From assembly GCF_914271545.1 (NCBI RefSeq), contig NZ_CAJZAH010000004.1, forward strand, positions 1 to 64,000: a stretch of 64,000 bases of DNA. The letters are read 5' to 3'. The notes under the pieces are model-generated. The model searched no databases, was not told the origin of the DNA, and saw only the letters and a program-made list of their open reading frames with translations. Both the position numbers and the translations under genes were made by a program. Below, piece after piece: positions 19,238 to 28,475 of this stretch; position 1 is the stretch's first letter; every line of letters begins with the position of its first letter. This DNA comes from Cupriavidus respiraculi (GTDB taxonomy: Bacteria > Pseudomonadota > Gammaproteobacteria > Burkholderiales > Burkholderiaceae).

Positions 19238-19392
19238 CGCTGCGCTCCTGTTGAACTTCAACACGTGTGCGGCTGGAGGCCGCACTTGTAGCCAGGTAGG
19301 GGCGCAAGTTTCATACCGAGCGCGCGGGTAGCGGCGATGGCGCAAGGATGCGCGTGACGGTGCGCGGTGGCCGTGCGCAAGCCGCCCGGGCA

Positions 19393-19429
19393 ATGCCCCG
19401 GCGTCGCGCGGGTACTGGCGCCGGGGCAT
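19393..19429. repeat. Perfect 11-bp inverted repeat in the BON/PfpI intergenic region
   Basis: ATGCCCCGGCG (19393-19403) and CGCCGGGGCAT (19419-19429) are exact inverted copies around a 15-base spacer, with no T-run after either arm. This is the only structure I see in the 414-base divergent region 19238-19651, apart from a GGGAAAG ribosome site for the PfpI gene. It could be a regulator site or a short hairpin. Confidence 0.55.
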
Positions 19430-19651
19430 GGTTCTTGCCAGTTCATCTGTCAGGCCGCGCGCCTCGCCCGATACACCGGGCGCAGACGCGCGAGGTCGAT
19501 GGCGGATTTACACGCCCGGGCCAAAGATACAAGCCGGCCGCCGGCGCGCTGGCGTTGCCGGCGCGCGCTTGCGCCATGGCGAGGCGCGGACCAGCGCCGC
19601 CACCGGCAACGCAGGCCGGCCCCCTAACCACGATCCAAGAGGGAAAGAGCA

Positions 19652-20284
19652 ATGTCCACCGAATCCGATTTTTCGCAGACCGGTACCCGGACACCATCGA
19701 CGCCATCGACGCAAGCCGATACTGGCCGCGGACCGCTCGCCGGCAAGCGTGTCGCGATCCTCGTCACCGACCTGTTCGAGCAGGTGGAGTTGACCGGGCC
19801 GCGCGACGCCCTGCAGCAGGCCGGCGCCGAAACGGTCATCGTCGCGCCGCAGCCGGGCGAAGTGCAGGGCGCCAACCACGATGAAAAGGCCGACCGCTTT
19901 CCGGTCCAGGCGACATTGTCCGACGCCTACCCGGGCGACTTCGACGCGGTGCTGCTGCCCGGCGGCACGATGAACGCCGATGCGCTGCGCATGCAGCCGG
20001 AGGCCCAGCGCTTCGTCAAGAAGATGCAGGACGATGGCAAGCCCATCGCGGTGATCTGCCATGGACCGTGGCTGCTGGTATCGGCCGGCCTGGTCAGCGG
20101 CCGCACCATGACCAGCTGGCCGTCGCTCCAGGACGATATCCGCAATGCGGGTGGCGAGTGGGTGGACCGGGAAGTCGTGCGCGACGGCAACTGGGTCAGC
20201 AGCCGCAAGCCGGACGACATTCCCGCCTTCAATCGCGAGATGGTGAGCCTGTTCAGCGAGGCGGGATCGACACGCCAGGCCTGA
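19652..20284 (+). CDS. PfpI/DJ-1 family protein (class I glutamine amidotransferase-like)
   Basis: 210 residues. After a ~28-residue Thr/Ser-rich leader the DJ-1/PfpI fold runs from GKRVAILVTDLFEQVEL to the end. The nucleophile elbow is AVICHGPWLL (Cys136, followed by His137), and FDAVLLPGG is the usual strand before it. Members include stress-induced YhbO/YraA-type and PfpI proteins, with reported protease, chaperone, glyoxalase or deglycase activities; which applies here cannot be told. GGGAAAG precedes the ATG at good spacing. It is divergent from the BON gene and followed after 88 bases by the RsbT/RsbX-like gene, which makes a stress-response neighbourhood. Confidence 0.88.
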   Translation: MSTESDFSQTGTRTPSTPSTQADTGRGPLAGKRVAILVTDLFEQVELTGPRDALQQAGAETVIVAPQPGEVQGANHDEKADRFPVQATLSDAYPGDFDAVLLPGGTMNADALRMQPEAQRFVKKMQDDGKPIAVICHGPWLLVSAGLVSGRTMTSWPSLQDDIRNAGGEWVDREVVRDGNWVSSRKPDDIPAFNREMVSLFSEAGSTRQA

Positions 20285-20372
20285 TCCCGACGCGCGCGGC
20301 TTCCCCTGCCCTTCCTGTCGACGCCGCCGCAAGGCGCGCCGGCGGCATTCCATTCGACCCGGCACCTTTTAC

Positions 20373-21509
20373 ATGCAGCTTCGCATCCCGATCGACCAAT
20401 CCAGCGACATCGCACCGGCCCATGCGCTGGCGGCGGAACTGGCCGTACGCTGCGGCTTCGGTGAATTCGCGGCGGAGCGCATGGCGGCGGCCGTCTCGGA
20501 AGCCGCCACGCATCTGCTGCGGATGACCGACGGCGGCGAACTGCTGCTGCGGCCGCTGCAGGAGGAGGTCGTTGGCGCGGCGGCGCCTCAGGTCGAACTG
20601 CTCGTGCTGGAAAGATGCAGCCCGGCGCCGGATGGCTCCCAACAGGCAGCCACCACCCGGCGCGCGCGGGTTGCCGGCTTGCGCAATGCGAGCACGACGT
20701 GGGACTGCCACGGCCGGCCGGGACGCGGCGCGGTCCTGCGCATGACCCTGTCGCCCGCGGACCGGCCGCTGCCGATCGCGCTGCCCGCGGTCGCCGTGGG
20801 CGCGGTCTGGCCCTGCGACGATATGGCGGCCAAGAGCGGCCCCAGCCTGTATATCCATTCGACCCGATCGCTCTCCAGCGTCGTCGTGGCAGTGGGACGC
20901 GGCACCGAGCCGGCGCGGCGCGTGGCCGCGGCGCAAGGCTTTACCGCGCAAAGCCTGCAGATCGCCCGCGCGAAGACGGCACTGCGCGATGGCACCGACA
21001 CGGCGCTGGCCGCTGCCATGGTGGATGCCGACGCGTCGCGCGTACGACTGGCAGGAGCCGGCCGCTTCGATGCGCGCGTCCTCCTGGCGACCGACCCCGC
21101 CCGGGGCATGCCGCGTTTCGCACCCAGGCCCCAGTCCGTGGCAGGCGGGTCCGGGAAAGCCGTGGACGCCCGCGTGGACGGCATCGACGCCGCATGGCCG
21201 CAAGACGCAGTACTCGTGCTGCATGGCGGCGGCGGCTCCCTGGCGGCCTGGGAGCCGCCGCGTGAGCTGCTGTCGCATCACCCCGCCGTGGTGGCGGCCG
21301 TCCTATACCGGATGCTCGCGCAACAACCGGGCCTCCAGGCGCCCCCCTGCGTTGCGGTATGCCGGCGCAGCGCCGAGTGCCTGCTGCCGGTCCATGCGGC
21401 CGTCGAGGCACAACCCGCATCCTCATCGCCTGCGGGGCTCCCCGGGGCACGGCGCCCGGCACGGGTGCGGCCGGTCCGTCCCGCCACCGTCGCCGCGCCG
21501 GTGCGCTAG
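20373..21509 (+). CDS. Degenerate RsbT-RsbX-like fusion (pseudo kinase/phosphatase)
   Basis: 378 residues. Residues 1-60 align with RsbT-type anti-sigma kinases, but where an active N-box reads SE(I/L)ARN this one has SEAATH, so the Mg-binding Asn is lost. From about 160 onward it follows the RsbX/SpoIIE PP2C layout: SSVVVAVGRGTEPARRVAA stands where DGLGHGPxAA is expected, AGAGRFDARV where GVGN is expected, and LVLHGGGGSLAAW in place of TDGL. HHPAVVAAVLYR is well kept. All the metal-binding aspartates appear to be gone. The last ~50 residues are Pro/Ala/Arg-rich. I infer a binding-only remnant of a partner-switch regulator. The ATG lacks a clear ribosome site, so the start is less certain. 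It sits directly upstream of the glucan operon. Confidence 0.6.
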   Translation: MQLRIPIDQSSDIAPAHALAAELAVRCGFGEFAAERMAAAVSEAATHLLRMTDGGELLLRPLQEEVVGAAAPQVELLVLERCSPAPDGSQQAATTRRARVAGLRNASTTWDCHGRPGRGAVLRMTLSPADRPLPIALPAVAVGAVWPCDDMAAKSGPSLYIHSTRSLSSVVVAVGRGTEPARRVAAAQGFTAQSLQIARAKTALRDGTDTALAAAMVDADASRVRLAGAGRFDARVLLATDPARGMPRFAPRPQSVAGGSGKAVDARVDGIDAAWPQDAVLVLHGGGGSLAAWEPPRELLSHHPAVVAAVLYRMLAQQPGLQAPPCVAVCRRSAECLLPVHAAVEAQPASSSPAGLPGARRPARVRPVRPATVAAPVR

Positions 21510-21520
21510 GGGCCCGCGCA

Positions 21521-21538
21521 ACGTGGTTCTTACCACGT
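21521..21538. terminator. Short perfect hairpin after the RsbTX-like gene
   Basis: ACGTGGT (21521-21527) and ACCACGT (21532-21538) pair exactly around a TCTT loop, 12 bases after the stop of the upstream gene. There is no T-run, so it could equally be an operator. The rest of the gap to 21747 has an A/T-rich patch (CTGTACTTTTTACACG near 21600) that may hold the promoter of the glucan operon, but I cannot assign boxes. Confidence 0.35.
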
Positions 21539-21747
21539 CGGCAACACGTTTCGGGTGAAGCTTGCGCGGCTTTGCCGCAGCGCGCCATTTTTGCGTCGGC
21601 TGTACTTTTTACACGAAGCAGTCGGGGCGCATGTCATTTCGGCACCACATTGCGCAGGCGCGCCTCGGCAGCGCCCGCCAGGGCGCGCCGGCACTCGGTT
21701 CCGTGCAACGTCATAGTTGGCACGCGGCTCGCATAAGGGTCCCGACT

Positions 21748-24700
21748 GTGCCTCGACAAGGACAAGACGTGCGGATCTGCCAGATCGACCTGATATCCAC
21801 CATGCGCGAGGACAATGGCGCCATCGCGCGCGCCGCGGCGCTCGGCTTCGACCATGTGCTGCTGTCCGGCTCCTCGGTGCTGCACGCACCCGCGGAGGCG
21901 ATCGCGGCCGCGGCCGCGGCATGCCGCAAGCAGGGACTTGCCTGCCTGCTCGACCTTGCACTCGACCGCTACCCCGAAGGTAGCCCGCCGATCGATCCCG
22001 GCTGGCGCGAAAACGTTTCCGCCGTCGATCCGCGCGACAGCGACAGCCATCTGCCCGGCGCGCGATTGCGCTGGCACGATGCCGATATCGCGGGCGGACT
22101 GGTGCAATGGTGGGTCGACCGCCTGCGCAGCGTGGCTGCGATGGATGTGGCCGGCTACTGCTGCCGCGCACCCGGCCGCGTGCCGGGGCGCTACTGGGCG
22201 GAACTGATCGCCGCCGTCCGCCGCGAAACGCCGGGCAAGCGGCAAGTGTTTCTTGCATGGACGCCGGGCATCGGCCCGCAGCAGCTCGCGGACCTCGCGC
22301 AGGGTTCGTTCGACGGCGCCTTCTGCTCGCTGCCATGGTGGGACTATCGCAGCAGCTGGCTCGCCGAAGAGATGGCGCGGCTGCGCCCGTTCGGCAAGGT
22401 ACTGGCCGCGCCGGCCCTGACCGGGCGAGGCATGGACGCGCTGGCGGCGCGCCGGGCGCTGTGGACCGCGGCGGCCATCGGCGACGGTGTGCTGGTTCCG
22501 GCGGGGTTCGAGTGCGGCGGCGGTCCGTGCCATGACGGCGAGGACGATGCCGCCGGCGACAACGAGCCGGGCTACGACCTGTCGCACGAACTGATCCACG
22601 CCAACGCCTGGCTGGGCGTGCGCGAGGGGGAAAGCACCCTCGCCGTGCGGCAACTGAGCGGCGATCAGGCGCCGCTGACCACGCTGGCCCGCGTGCCCGT
22701 GCCCCCGCCTGGCGCCGCCGGCGCCGCCGGCAGCGGTACCAGCGCCGCGATGACCCTCACGGTGGTCATCAACCCCGATCCGCACCAGCCCGCCACGCTG
22801 CCGGCGCAGCGCATCCTGGCCGGCCTGCCGCATGGCGCCGGCACGCTGCTCGCCTGCGAAGGCGGACCTGGCGGCGGCATCGAGCCGGGCACGCAGCTGA
22901 ACGCGATGGACAACATCACGCTCGCCCCTGCCGGCGTGCAGTTTTTCTACGCGGCACCGGTGAAGCAGGCCGAGCCCGTGAAGCGCAACGGCAAGCGCCT
23001 GGGCGCGGCGGTGCGCACCGCGCTCGAGAAGACCGTGGCCGCGGCGGTGCAGGCGCCGCGCGTGGCCATCGAGAATGTCGCGCCCGACTGCGATGGCGGG
23101 CGCTTTGCCGTGCGCCGGATCGTCGGCGAGCAAGTGGAGGTCACCGCGGATATCTGGATGGACGGCCACGACAAGCTCGCGGCGATGGTGCTGTGGCGTG
23201 GCCCGGGCGAAGCGGACTGGCACGAAAGCCCAATGACGCTGACCGTGAACGACCGCTGGGTCGGAAGCTTCCCGCTGCAGGCGATGGGCCGCCATGAATT
23301 CACCGTCGAGGCATGGCAGGACACCTTTGCCACCTGGTGCGACGAGATCGGCAAGAAGAAGCAGGCCGGCCTGAACGTGTCGCTCGAAATCGAGGAAGGC
23401 TCGCGGCTGGTGTCGGGCGCGCTGACTGCGCTGCGCGGCGGCCCGCGGGCCGGCAGCGACTGCGAACGCGCGTTGCAGGCCATCGCCGCGGAACTGGAGG
23501 CGGCCGCCGGCGATGACATGCGGCGCCTGGAGGTGCTGCTCGCCCCGCAGACCCGCGCGACAATGAAGGCGGCGGACCCGCGCCACTTCGCCACGCGTCA
23601 TCCGGTATCGATGCCCGTCGAGGCGGACCGTCTGGCCGCGCGCTTCGCGAGCTGGTACGAACTGTTCCCGCGCTCGCTCGGCGGCGACGGCCAGCGCCAC
23701 GGCACCTTCGACGACGTCATCGGGCGCCTGCCGGCCATCCGGGCGATGGGCTTCGACGTGCTGTACTTTCCGCCGATCCACCCGATCGGGCAGACCAACC
23801 GCAAGGGCCGCAACAACAGCCTGAAGGCACAGCCGGGCGACCCCGGCAGCCCCTACGCGATCGGCTCGCCCGACGGCGGGCACGACGCCATCCATCCGGA
23901 ACTGGGCACCATCGAGGACTTCCGCCGCCTGCGCGATGCCGCGGCCGAGCATGGCCTGGAGCTCGCGCTGGACTTCGCCATCCAGTGCTCGCCGGACCAT
24001 CCGTGGCTGCGCGAGCATCCCGAGTGGTTCGCGCATCGGCCCGACGGGTCGTTGCGCTATGCCGAGAATCCGCCGAAGAAGTACGAGGACATCGTCAACG
24101 TCGACTTCTATGCCAAGGGCGACGCGGCCCCGGCGCTGTGGACCGCCCTGCGCGACGTGGTGATGTTCTGGGCCGACGAGGGAGTGCGCATCTTCCGGGT
24201 CGACAACCCGCATACCAAGCCCCTGCCGTTCTGGGAATGGATGATCGCCAGCATCCGCGAGCGCTACCCCGATACCATCTTCCTGGCCGAAGCCTTCACG
24301 CGCCCCAAGATGATGGCGCGGCTGGCCAAGCTGGGCTTCAGCCAGTCGTACACCTACTTCACCTGGCGCAATCACAAGCAGGAGCTGACCGAGTACATGA
24401 CGGAGCTGACGCAGAGCCCGCTGCGCGAATTCTTCCGTCCGCACTTCTTCGTCAACACGCCGGACATCAACCCCTACTTCCTGCACGACTCCGGCCGCCC
24501 GGGCTTCCTGATCCGCGCCGCGCTGGCGACGCTGCTCTCCGGCCTATGGGGCATGTACAACGGTTTCGAGATCTGCGAGGGCACCCCGCACGTGGTCAAT
24601 GGCGTGACCAAGGAGGAATACCTCGATTCCGAGAAGTACCAGTTCCGTGCGTGGGACTGGAACAAACCAGGCAACATCATTGCGGAGATCACGCGCCTGA

Positions 24701-25089
24701 ACGAGATCCGCGCCTCCCACGCGGCATTGCAGAACCACCTCGGCCTGCGCTTCTATCACGCCGATGACGACGCGGTGCTGTACTTCGCGCGCTTCGTGCC
24801 GAACCCGACGCCGGTGGCCGCCTCCGCCGCCCCGGTGCCGCCGCCGCTGTTCACGGAGGACGTCCTGCTCGCAGCCATCAGCCTGGACCCGCGCGCGGTG
24901 CGCGAGACCGCCTTCGAACTGCCGCTATGGGAATGGGGGCTGCCGGATCATGCGGCGCTTTCCGCCGTCGACCTGATGCATGGCCATCGCTTCGACTGGT
25001 GGGGCAAGCGCCAGCACGTCCGACTCGATCCGCATGCCTTGCCGTTTGCGCTCTGGCACGTCAAGCCCCGCCGTGAGGAGCAGTCATGA
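21748..25089 (+). CDS. glgE: Alpha-1,4-glucan:maltose-1-phosphate maltosyltransferase with extra N-terminal pseudo-amylase domain
   Basis: About 1113 residues, much longer than the usual ~660-700. The GlgE part starts near residue 438 (VAIENVAPDCDGGRF, then ADIWMDGHD) and contains DVLYFPPIHPIG, FRVDNPHTKP (nucleophile Asp ~819) and FLAEAFTRPKMM (acid/base Glu ~848). The 29-residue spacing equals that of D394/E423 in Streptomyces GlgE. It extends glucan from maltose-1-phosphate. Residues ~8-400 look like a second GH13 barrel without its catalytic residues: GYCCRAPGRVPGRYW aligns with GFRCDAA.VPAEFW, and FLAWTPG with FLAEtlG. GTG 21748 has AAGGG upstream and GTG 21769 has AGGA; an ATG at 21631 is also open, so the start is uncertain. 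The stop overlaps the treS start (ATGA). Confidence 0.9.
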   Translation: MPRQGQDVRICQIDLISTMREDNGAIARAAALGFDHVLLSGSSVLHAPAEAIAAAAAACRKQGLACLLDLALDRYPEGSPPIDPGWRENVSAVDPRDSDSHLPGARLRWHDADIAGGLVQWWVDRLRSVAAMDVAGYCCRAPGRVPGRYWAELIAAVRRETPGKRQVFLAWTPGIGPQQLADLAQGSFDGAFCSLPWWDYRSSWLAEEMARLRPFGKVLAAPALTGRGMDALAARRALWTAAAIGDGVLVPAGFECGGGPCHDGEDDAAGDNEPGYDLSHELIHANAWLGVREGESTLAVRQLSGDQAPLTTLARVPVPPPGAAGAAGSGTSAAMTLTVVINPDPHQPATLPAQRILAGLPHGAGTLLACEGGPGGGIEPGTQLNAMDNITLAPAGVQFFYAAPVKQAEPVKRNGKRLGAAVRTALEKTVAAAVQAPRVAIENVAPDCDGGRFAVRRIVGEQVEVTADIWMDGHDKLAAMVLWRGPGEADWHESPMTLTVNDRWVGSFPLQAMGRHEFTVEAWQDTFATWCDEIGKKKQAGLNVSLEIEEGSRLVSGALTALRGGPRAGSDCERALQAIAAELEAAAGDDMRRLEVLLAPQTRATMKAADPRHFATRHPVSMPVEADRLAARFASWYELFPRSLGGDGQRHGTFDDVIGRLPAIRAMGFDVLYFPPIHPIGQTNRKGRNNSLKAQPGDPGSPYAIGSPDGGHDAIHPELGTIEDFRRLRDAAAEHGLELALDFAIQCSPDHPWLREHPEWFAHRPDGSLRYAENPPKKYEDIVNVDFYAKGDAAPALWTALRDVVMFWADEGVRIFRVDNPHTKPLPFWEWMIASIRERYPDTIFLAEAFTRPKMMARLAKLGFSQSYTYFTWRNHKQELTEYMTELTQSPLREFFRPHFFVNTPDINPYFLHDSGRPGFLIRAALATLLSGLWGMYNGFEICEGTPHVVNGVTKEEYLDSEKYQFRAWDWNKPGNIIAEITRLNEIRASHAALQNHLGLRFYHADDDAVLYFARFVPNPTPVAASAAPVPPPLFTEDVLLAAISLDPRAVRETAFELPLWEWGLPDHAALSAVDLMHGHRFDWWGKRQHVRLDPHALPFALWHVKPRREEQS

Positions 25090-28000
25090 AGCCCATGAAC
25101 CAACGCACCAGCACCGCGCTGCTCAATGCCGACCCGCTCTGGTACAAGGACGCGGTCATCTATCAACTGCACCTGAAGTCGTTCTACGACGCCAACGGCG
25201 ATGGCGTCGGCGACTTCGCGGGGCTGCTCGCCAAGCTCGACTACATCGTCGACCTGGGCGTGGATACCATCTGGCTGCTGCCGTTCTACCCGTCGCCGCG
25301 CCGGGACGACGGCTACGACATCGCCGACTACCGCAACGTGCATCCCGAGTACGGCACGATGGCCGAAGTGCGGCGTTTCATCGCGGCCGCGCATGCGCGG
25401 GGGCTGCGCGTGATCACCGAGCTCGTCATCAACCATACGTCGGACCAGCATCCTTGGTTCCAGCGCGCGCGGCAGGCCAAGCCCGGCTCGGCGGCGCGCA
25501 ACTACTACGTCTGGTCTGACACCGACCAGGCCTACGCCGGCACGCGCATCATCTTCTGCGACACCGAAAAGTCGAACTGGAGCTGGGACCCGGTGGCCGG
25601 CGCGTATTTCTGGCATCGCTTCTATTCGCACCAGCCCGACCTGAACTTCGACAACCCCGCGGTGCTGCGCGACGTGCTGTCCATCATGCGGTTCTGGCTG
25701 GACATGGGCATCGACGGCCTGCGGCTGGACGCGGTGCCGTATCTCGTCGAGCGCGAAGGCACCAGCAACGAGAACCTGCCCGAGACGCACGCGGTGATCC
25801 GCGCCATCCGCGCGCACCTGGACGAGCACTACCAGGGCCGCCTGCTGCTGGCCGAGGCCAACATGTGGCCGGAGGACGCGCAGCAGTACTTCGGCGGCCC
25901 GCCTCACCCGGACAAGGAGGCCGGACCGGTGGAGGGCGACGAATGCCACATGTCGTTCCACTTCCCGCTGATGCCGCGCATGTACATGGCCATCGCGCGC
26001 GAGGACCGCTTCCCGATCACCGACATCATCCGGCAGACCCCGGAAATCCCGGACAACTGCCAGTGGGCCATCTTCCTGCGCAACCATGACGAACTGACGC
26101 TGGAGATGGTGACCAGCAGCGAGCGCGACTACCTGTGGGAGGTCTATGCCTCCGACCGGCGCGCCCGCATCAACCTGGGCATCCGCCGGCGGCTGGCGCC
26201 GCTGATGGAGCGCGACCGCCGCCGCATCGAACTGATGAACAGCCTGCTGTTCTCGATGCCCGGCACGCCGGTGATCTACTACGGCGACGAGATCGGCATG
26301 GGGGACAACATCCACCTGGGCGACCGCGACGGCGTGCGCACGCCGATGCAATGGTCGCCCGACCGCAATGGCGGCTTCTCGCACGCCGACCCCGAGCGCC
26401 TGGTACTGCCGCCGCTGCAGGGGCCGCTGTACGGCTACGAAGCCGTGAACGTGGAAGCGCAGACGCGCGATCCCCATTCGCTGCTCAACTGGATGCGCCG
26501 CATGCTGGCCCTGCGCCGGCAGCATCGCGCCTTCGGCCGCGGCACCTTCCGTTTCCTGTTCCCGGGCAACCGCAAGATCCTCGCCTATCTGCGTGAGTTC
26601 GAGGGGGAACACATCCTTTGCGTGGCCAACCTGTCGCGTGCGCCGCAGGCGGTGGAACTGGACCTGTCGGCCTTCGAGGGACGGGTGCCGGTGGAGATGC
26701 TGGGCGCCACGCCCTTCCCGGCCATCGGCCAGCTGACCTATCTGCTGACCCTGCCGCCCTACGGTTTCTACTGGTTCGTGCTTAGCGAGGAAGCACGGCC
26801 GCCTTCATGGCACGTCGATGCCCCTCAGCAGATGCCCGAACTCATCACCCTCGTGTTGCACAACACCGGCCAGAACGATCTGACCGAAGGCTCGCGCCGC
26901 AGCCTCGCCAACGAAGTGCTGCCGGACTACATCAGCCGGCGCCGCTGGTTCGGCTCCAAGAGCGAGAAAATCCAGAGCGTCTCGATTGCCTATGCGGTGC
27001 CCTTCGGGGCGCCCGGCACCGCCGATGCGCTCTACCTGTCCGAAGTCGAGGTATCGATGGGCGGCCGCAGCGAGTGCTATACGCTGCCGGTTTCCGTGCT
27101 GTGGGACCACGACGCGCCCGGTGCGGGCATCTCGCAGCTTGCCCATGGCCTGTCGATGGCACGGGTGCGCAAGGGCGCCCGCGTCGGCCTGGCCACCGAC
27201 GGCTTCGTCGTGGAGCGCTTCGCCCGGGAAACGATCGCGGCGCTGCGCGACGGCCGTACGCTGCAGACCACGCGCGGCCCGATCCATTTCCGCGGCGAGC
27301 CTGGGCTGGCAGGGCTGGACCTCGAACACGACGAGGTCCAGTGGCTGTCGGCCGAGCAGTCGAACAGTTCGCTCACCTACAACAACACGGCCGTGCTCAA
27401 GCTGGTGCGGCGTGTGTCCGGCGGCATTCACCCCGAGGCGGAAGTCACGCGCTACCTGACCGAACAGGGCTACGCCAACTCCGCCCCGCTGCTGGGCGAG
27501 GTGGTTCGAACCGGCAGCGACGGAACCCCGCACACGCTGATGCTGCTGCAGGGCTACATCCTGAACCAGGGCGATGGCTGGGGCTGGACGCTCGACTATC
27601 TGGGACGCGCCATCGACGACGCGCTGCCGCTAGCGGACAGCGAGGACGAGTTCGCCGATGCGATGAACGGCTACGCGGCGCTGGCCGGCACGCTGGGGCG
27701 CCGGCTGGGCGAGTTGCACGCCGTGCTGGCGCGGCCCACCGACGATCCCGCGTTCGCCACGGTCCAGGCCACCGAGGACCAGGCGCGCGAATGGGCCGAC
27801 GGCGCCCTGCAGGCGCTGAACACCGCGCTGGACCTGATCGGCAAGCACGCGGCCGAAATCCGGCGCCAGCCGGGCAAGGAAGCCTTCGCCGCCGACATCG
27901 ACACGGTGCTGGGCGCGCGCGAGCGCCTGCCGCAACTGGTGCAGCGGCTCGCCGCCGCCGCGCCGGGCAGCCTGCAGACCCGCATCCATGGCGACCTGCA

Positions 28001-28475
28001 TCTGGGCCAGGTGCTGATCGCCCAGAGCGACACCTACATCATCGATTTCGAGGGCGAGCCGGGCTTGCCGCTGGACTATCGGCGCCGCAAGACCTCACCG
28101 TTGCGCGACGTCGCGGGCATGCTGCGCTCGCTCGACTATGCGGCAGCGACGGTAGGCACCGACCGCCACGAACGCACGCACTCGGCCCTGCCGCCGGCAC
28201 AGGCGGGCCGGCGCAACGTGCTGCTGGACCGCTTCCGCACCGCGGCCAACGAAGCGTTCCTGAACGGCTACCGGCAGATCGCGGACCATGCCGAACATCG
28301 CTGGGTGCAGCCCGAGCAGGCGCAGGCATTGCTCGACCTGTTCCTGCTGGAGCGCGCGGCCTATGAAGTCAAATACGAAGCCGACAATCGCGTGGCGTGG
28401 CTGGACCTGCCCGTGCAGGGCCTGGCCCGCCTGCTGCGCGAACTGACCGGCACCGGCGGAGAAGGCCATGAATGA
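25086..28475 (+). CDS. treS: Trehalose synthase-maltokinase fusion
   Basis: 1129 residues. Residues 1-560 are a GH13 trehalose synthase that interconverts trehalose and maltose: LRLDAVPYL (Asp215), [11 protein letters not shown] (Glu257) and [10 protein letters not shown] (Asp335). Residues ~590-1129 are maltokinase (Mak/Pep2): [26 protein letters not shown] (Asp970) and [19 protein letters not shown]. The two steps trehalose to maltose to maltose-1-phosphate are thus in one polypeptide, feeding GlgE encoded just upstream. GAGGAG precedes the ATG. The start overlaps the glgE stop by four bases, and the end overlaps glgB by eight. Such fusions are common in proteobacterial GlgE pathways. Confidence 0.96.
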   Translation: MKPMNQRTSTALLNADPLWYKDAVIYQLHLKSFYDANGDGVGDFAGLLAKLDYIVDLGVDTIWLLPFYPSPRRDDGYDIADYRNVHPEYGTMAEVRRFIAAAHARGLRVITELVINHTSDQHPWFQRARQAKPGSAARNYYVWSDTDQAYAGTRIIFCDTEKSNWSWDPVAGAYFWHRFYSHQPDLNFDNPAVLRDVLSIMRFWLDMGIDGLRLDAVPYLVEREGTSNENLPETHAVIRAIRAHLDEHYQGRLLLAEANMWPEDAQQYFGGPPHPDKEAGPVEGDECHMSFHFPLMPRMYMAIAREDRFPITDIIRQTPEIPDNCQWAIFLRNHDELTLEMVTSSERDYLWEVYASDRRARINLGIRRRLAPLMERDRRRIELMNSLLFSMPGTPVIYYGDEIGMGDNIHLGDRDGVRTPMQWSPDRNGGFSHADPERLVLPPLQGPLYGYEAVNVEAQTRDPHSLLNWMRRMLALRRQHRAFGRGTFRFLFPGNRKILAYLREFEGEHILCVANLSRAPQAVELDLSAFEGRVPVEMLGATPFPAIGQLTYLLTLPPYGFYWFVLSEEARPPSWHVDAPQQMPELITLVLHNTGQNDLTEGSRRSLANEVLPDYISRRRWFGSKSEKIQSVSIAYAVPFGAPGTADALYLSEVEVSMGGRSECYTLPVSVLWDHDAPGAGISQLAHGLSMARVRKGARVGLATDGFVVERFARETIAALRDGRTLQTTRGPIHFRGEPGLAGLDLEHDEVQWLSAEQSNSSLTYNNTAVLKLVRRVSGGIHPEAEVTRYLTEQGYANSAPLLGEVVRTGSDGTPHTLMLLQGYILNQGDGWGWTLDYLGRAIDDALPLADSEDEFADAMNGYAALAGTLGRRLGELHAVLARPTDDPAFATVQATEDQAREWADGALQALNTALDLIGKHAAEIRRQPGKEAFAADIDTVLGARERLPQLVQRLAAAAPGSLQTRIHGDLHLGQVLIAQSDTYIIDFEGEPGLPLDYRRRKTSPLRDVAGMLRSLDYAAATVGTDRHERTHSALPPAQAGRRNVLLDRFRTAANEAFLNGYRQIADHAEHRWVQPEQAQALLDLFLLERAAYEVKYEADNRVAWLDLPVQGLARLLRELTGTGGEGHE

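Noticed and set aside
21634-24486. 950-codon open frame on the minus strand opposite glgE
   Set aside because: High-GC antisense shadow: His/Arg/Gln-rich composition, no domain, and full overlap with a well-supported enzyme gene. The same holds for long antisense frames at 2746-4797, 5215-7629, 28369-30792 and 43677-47102.
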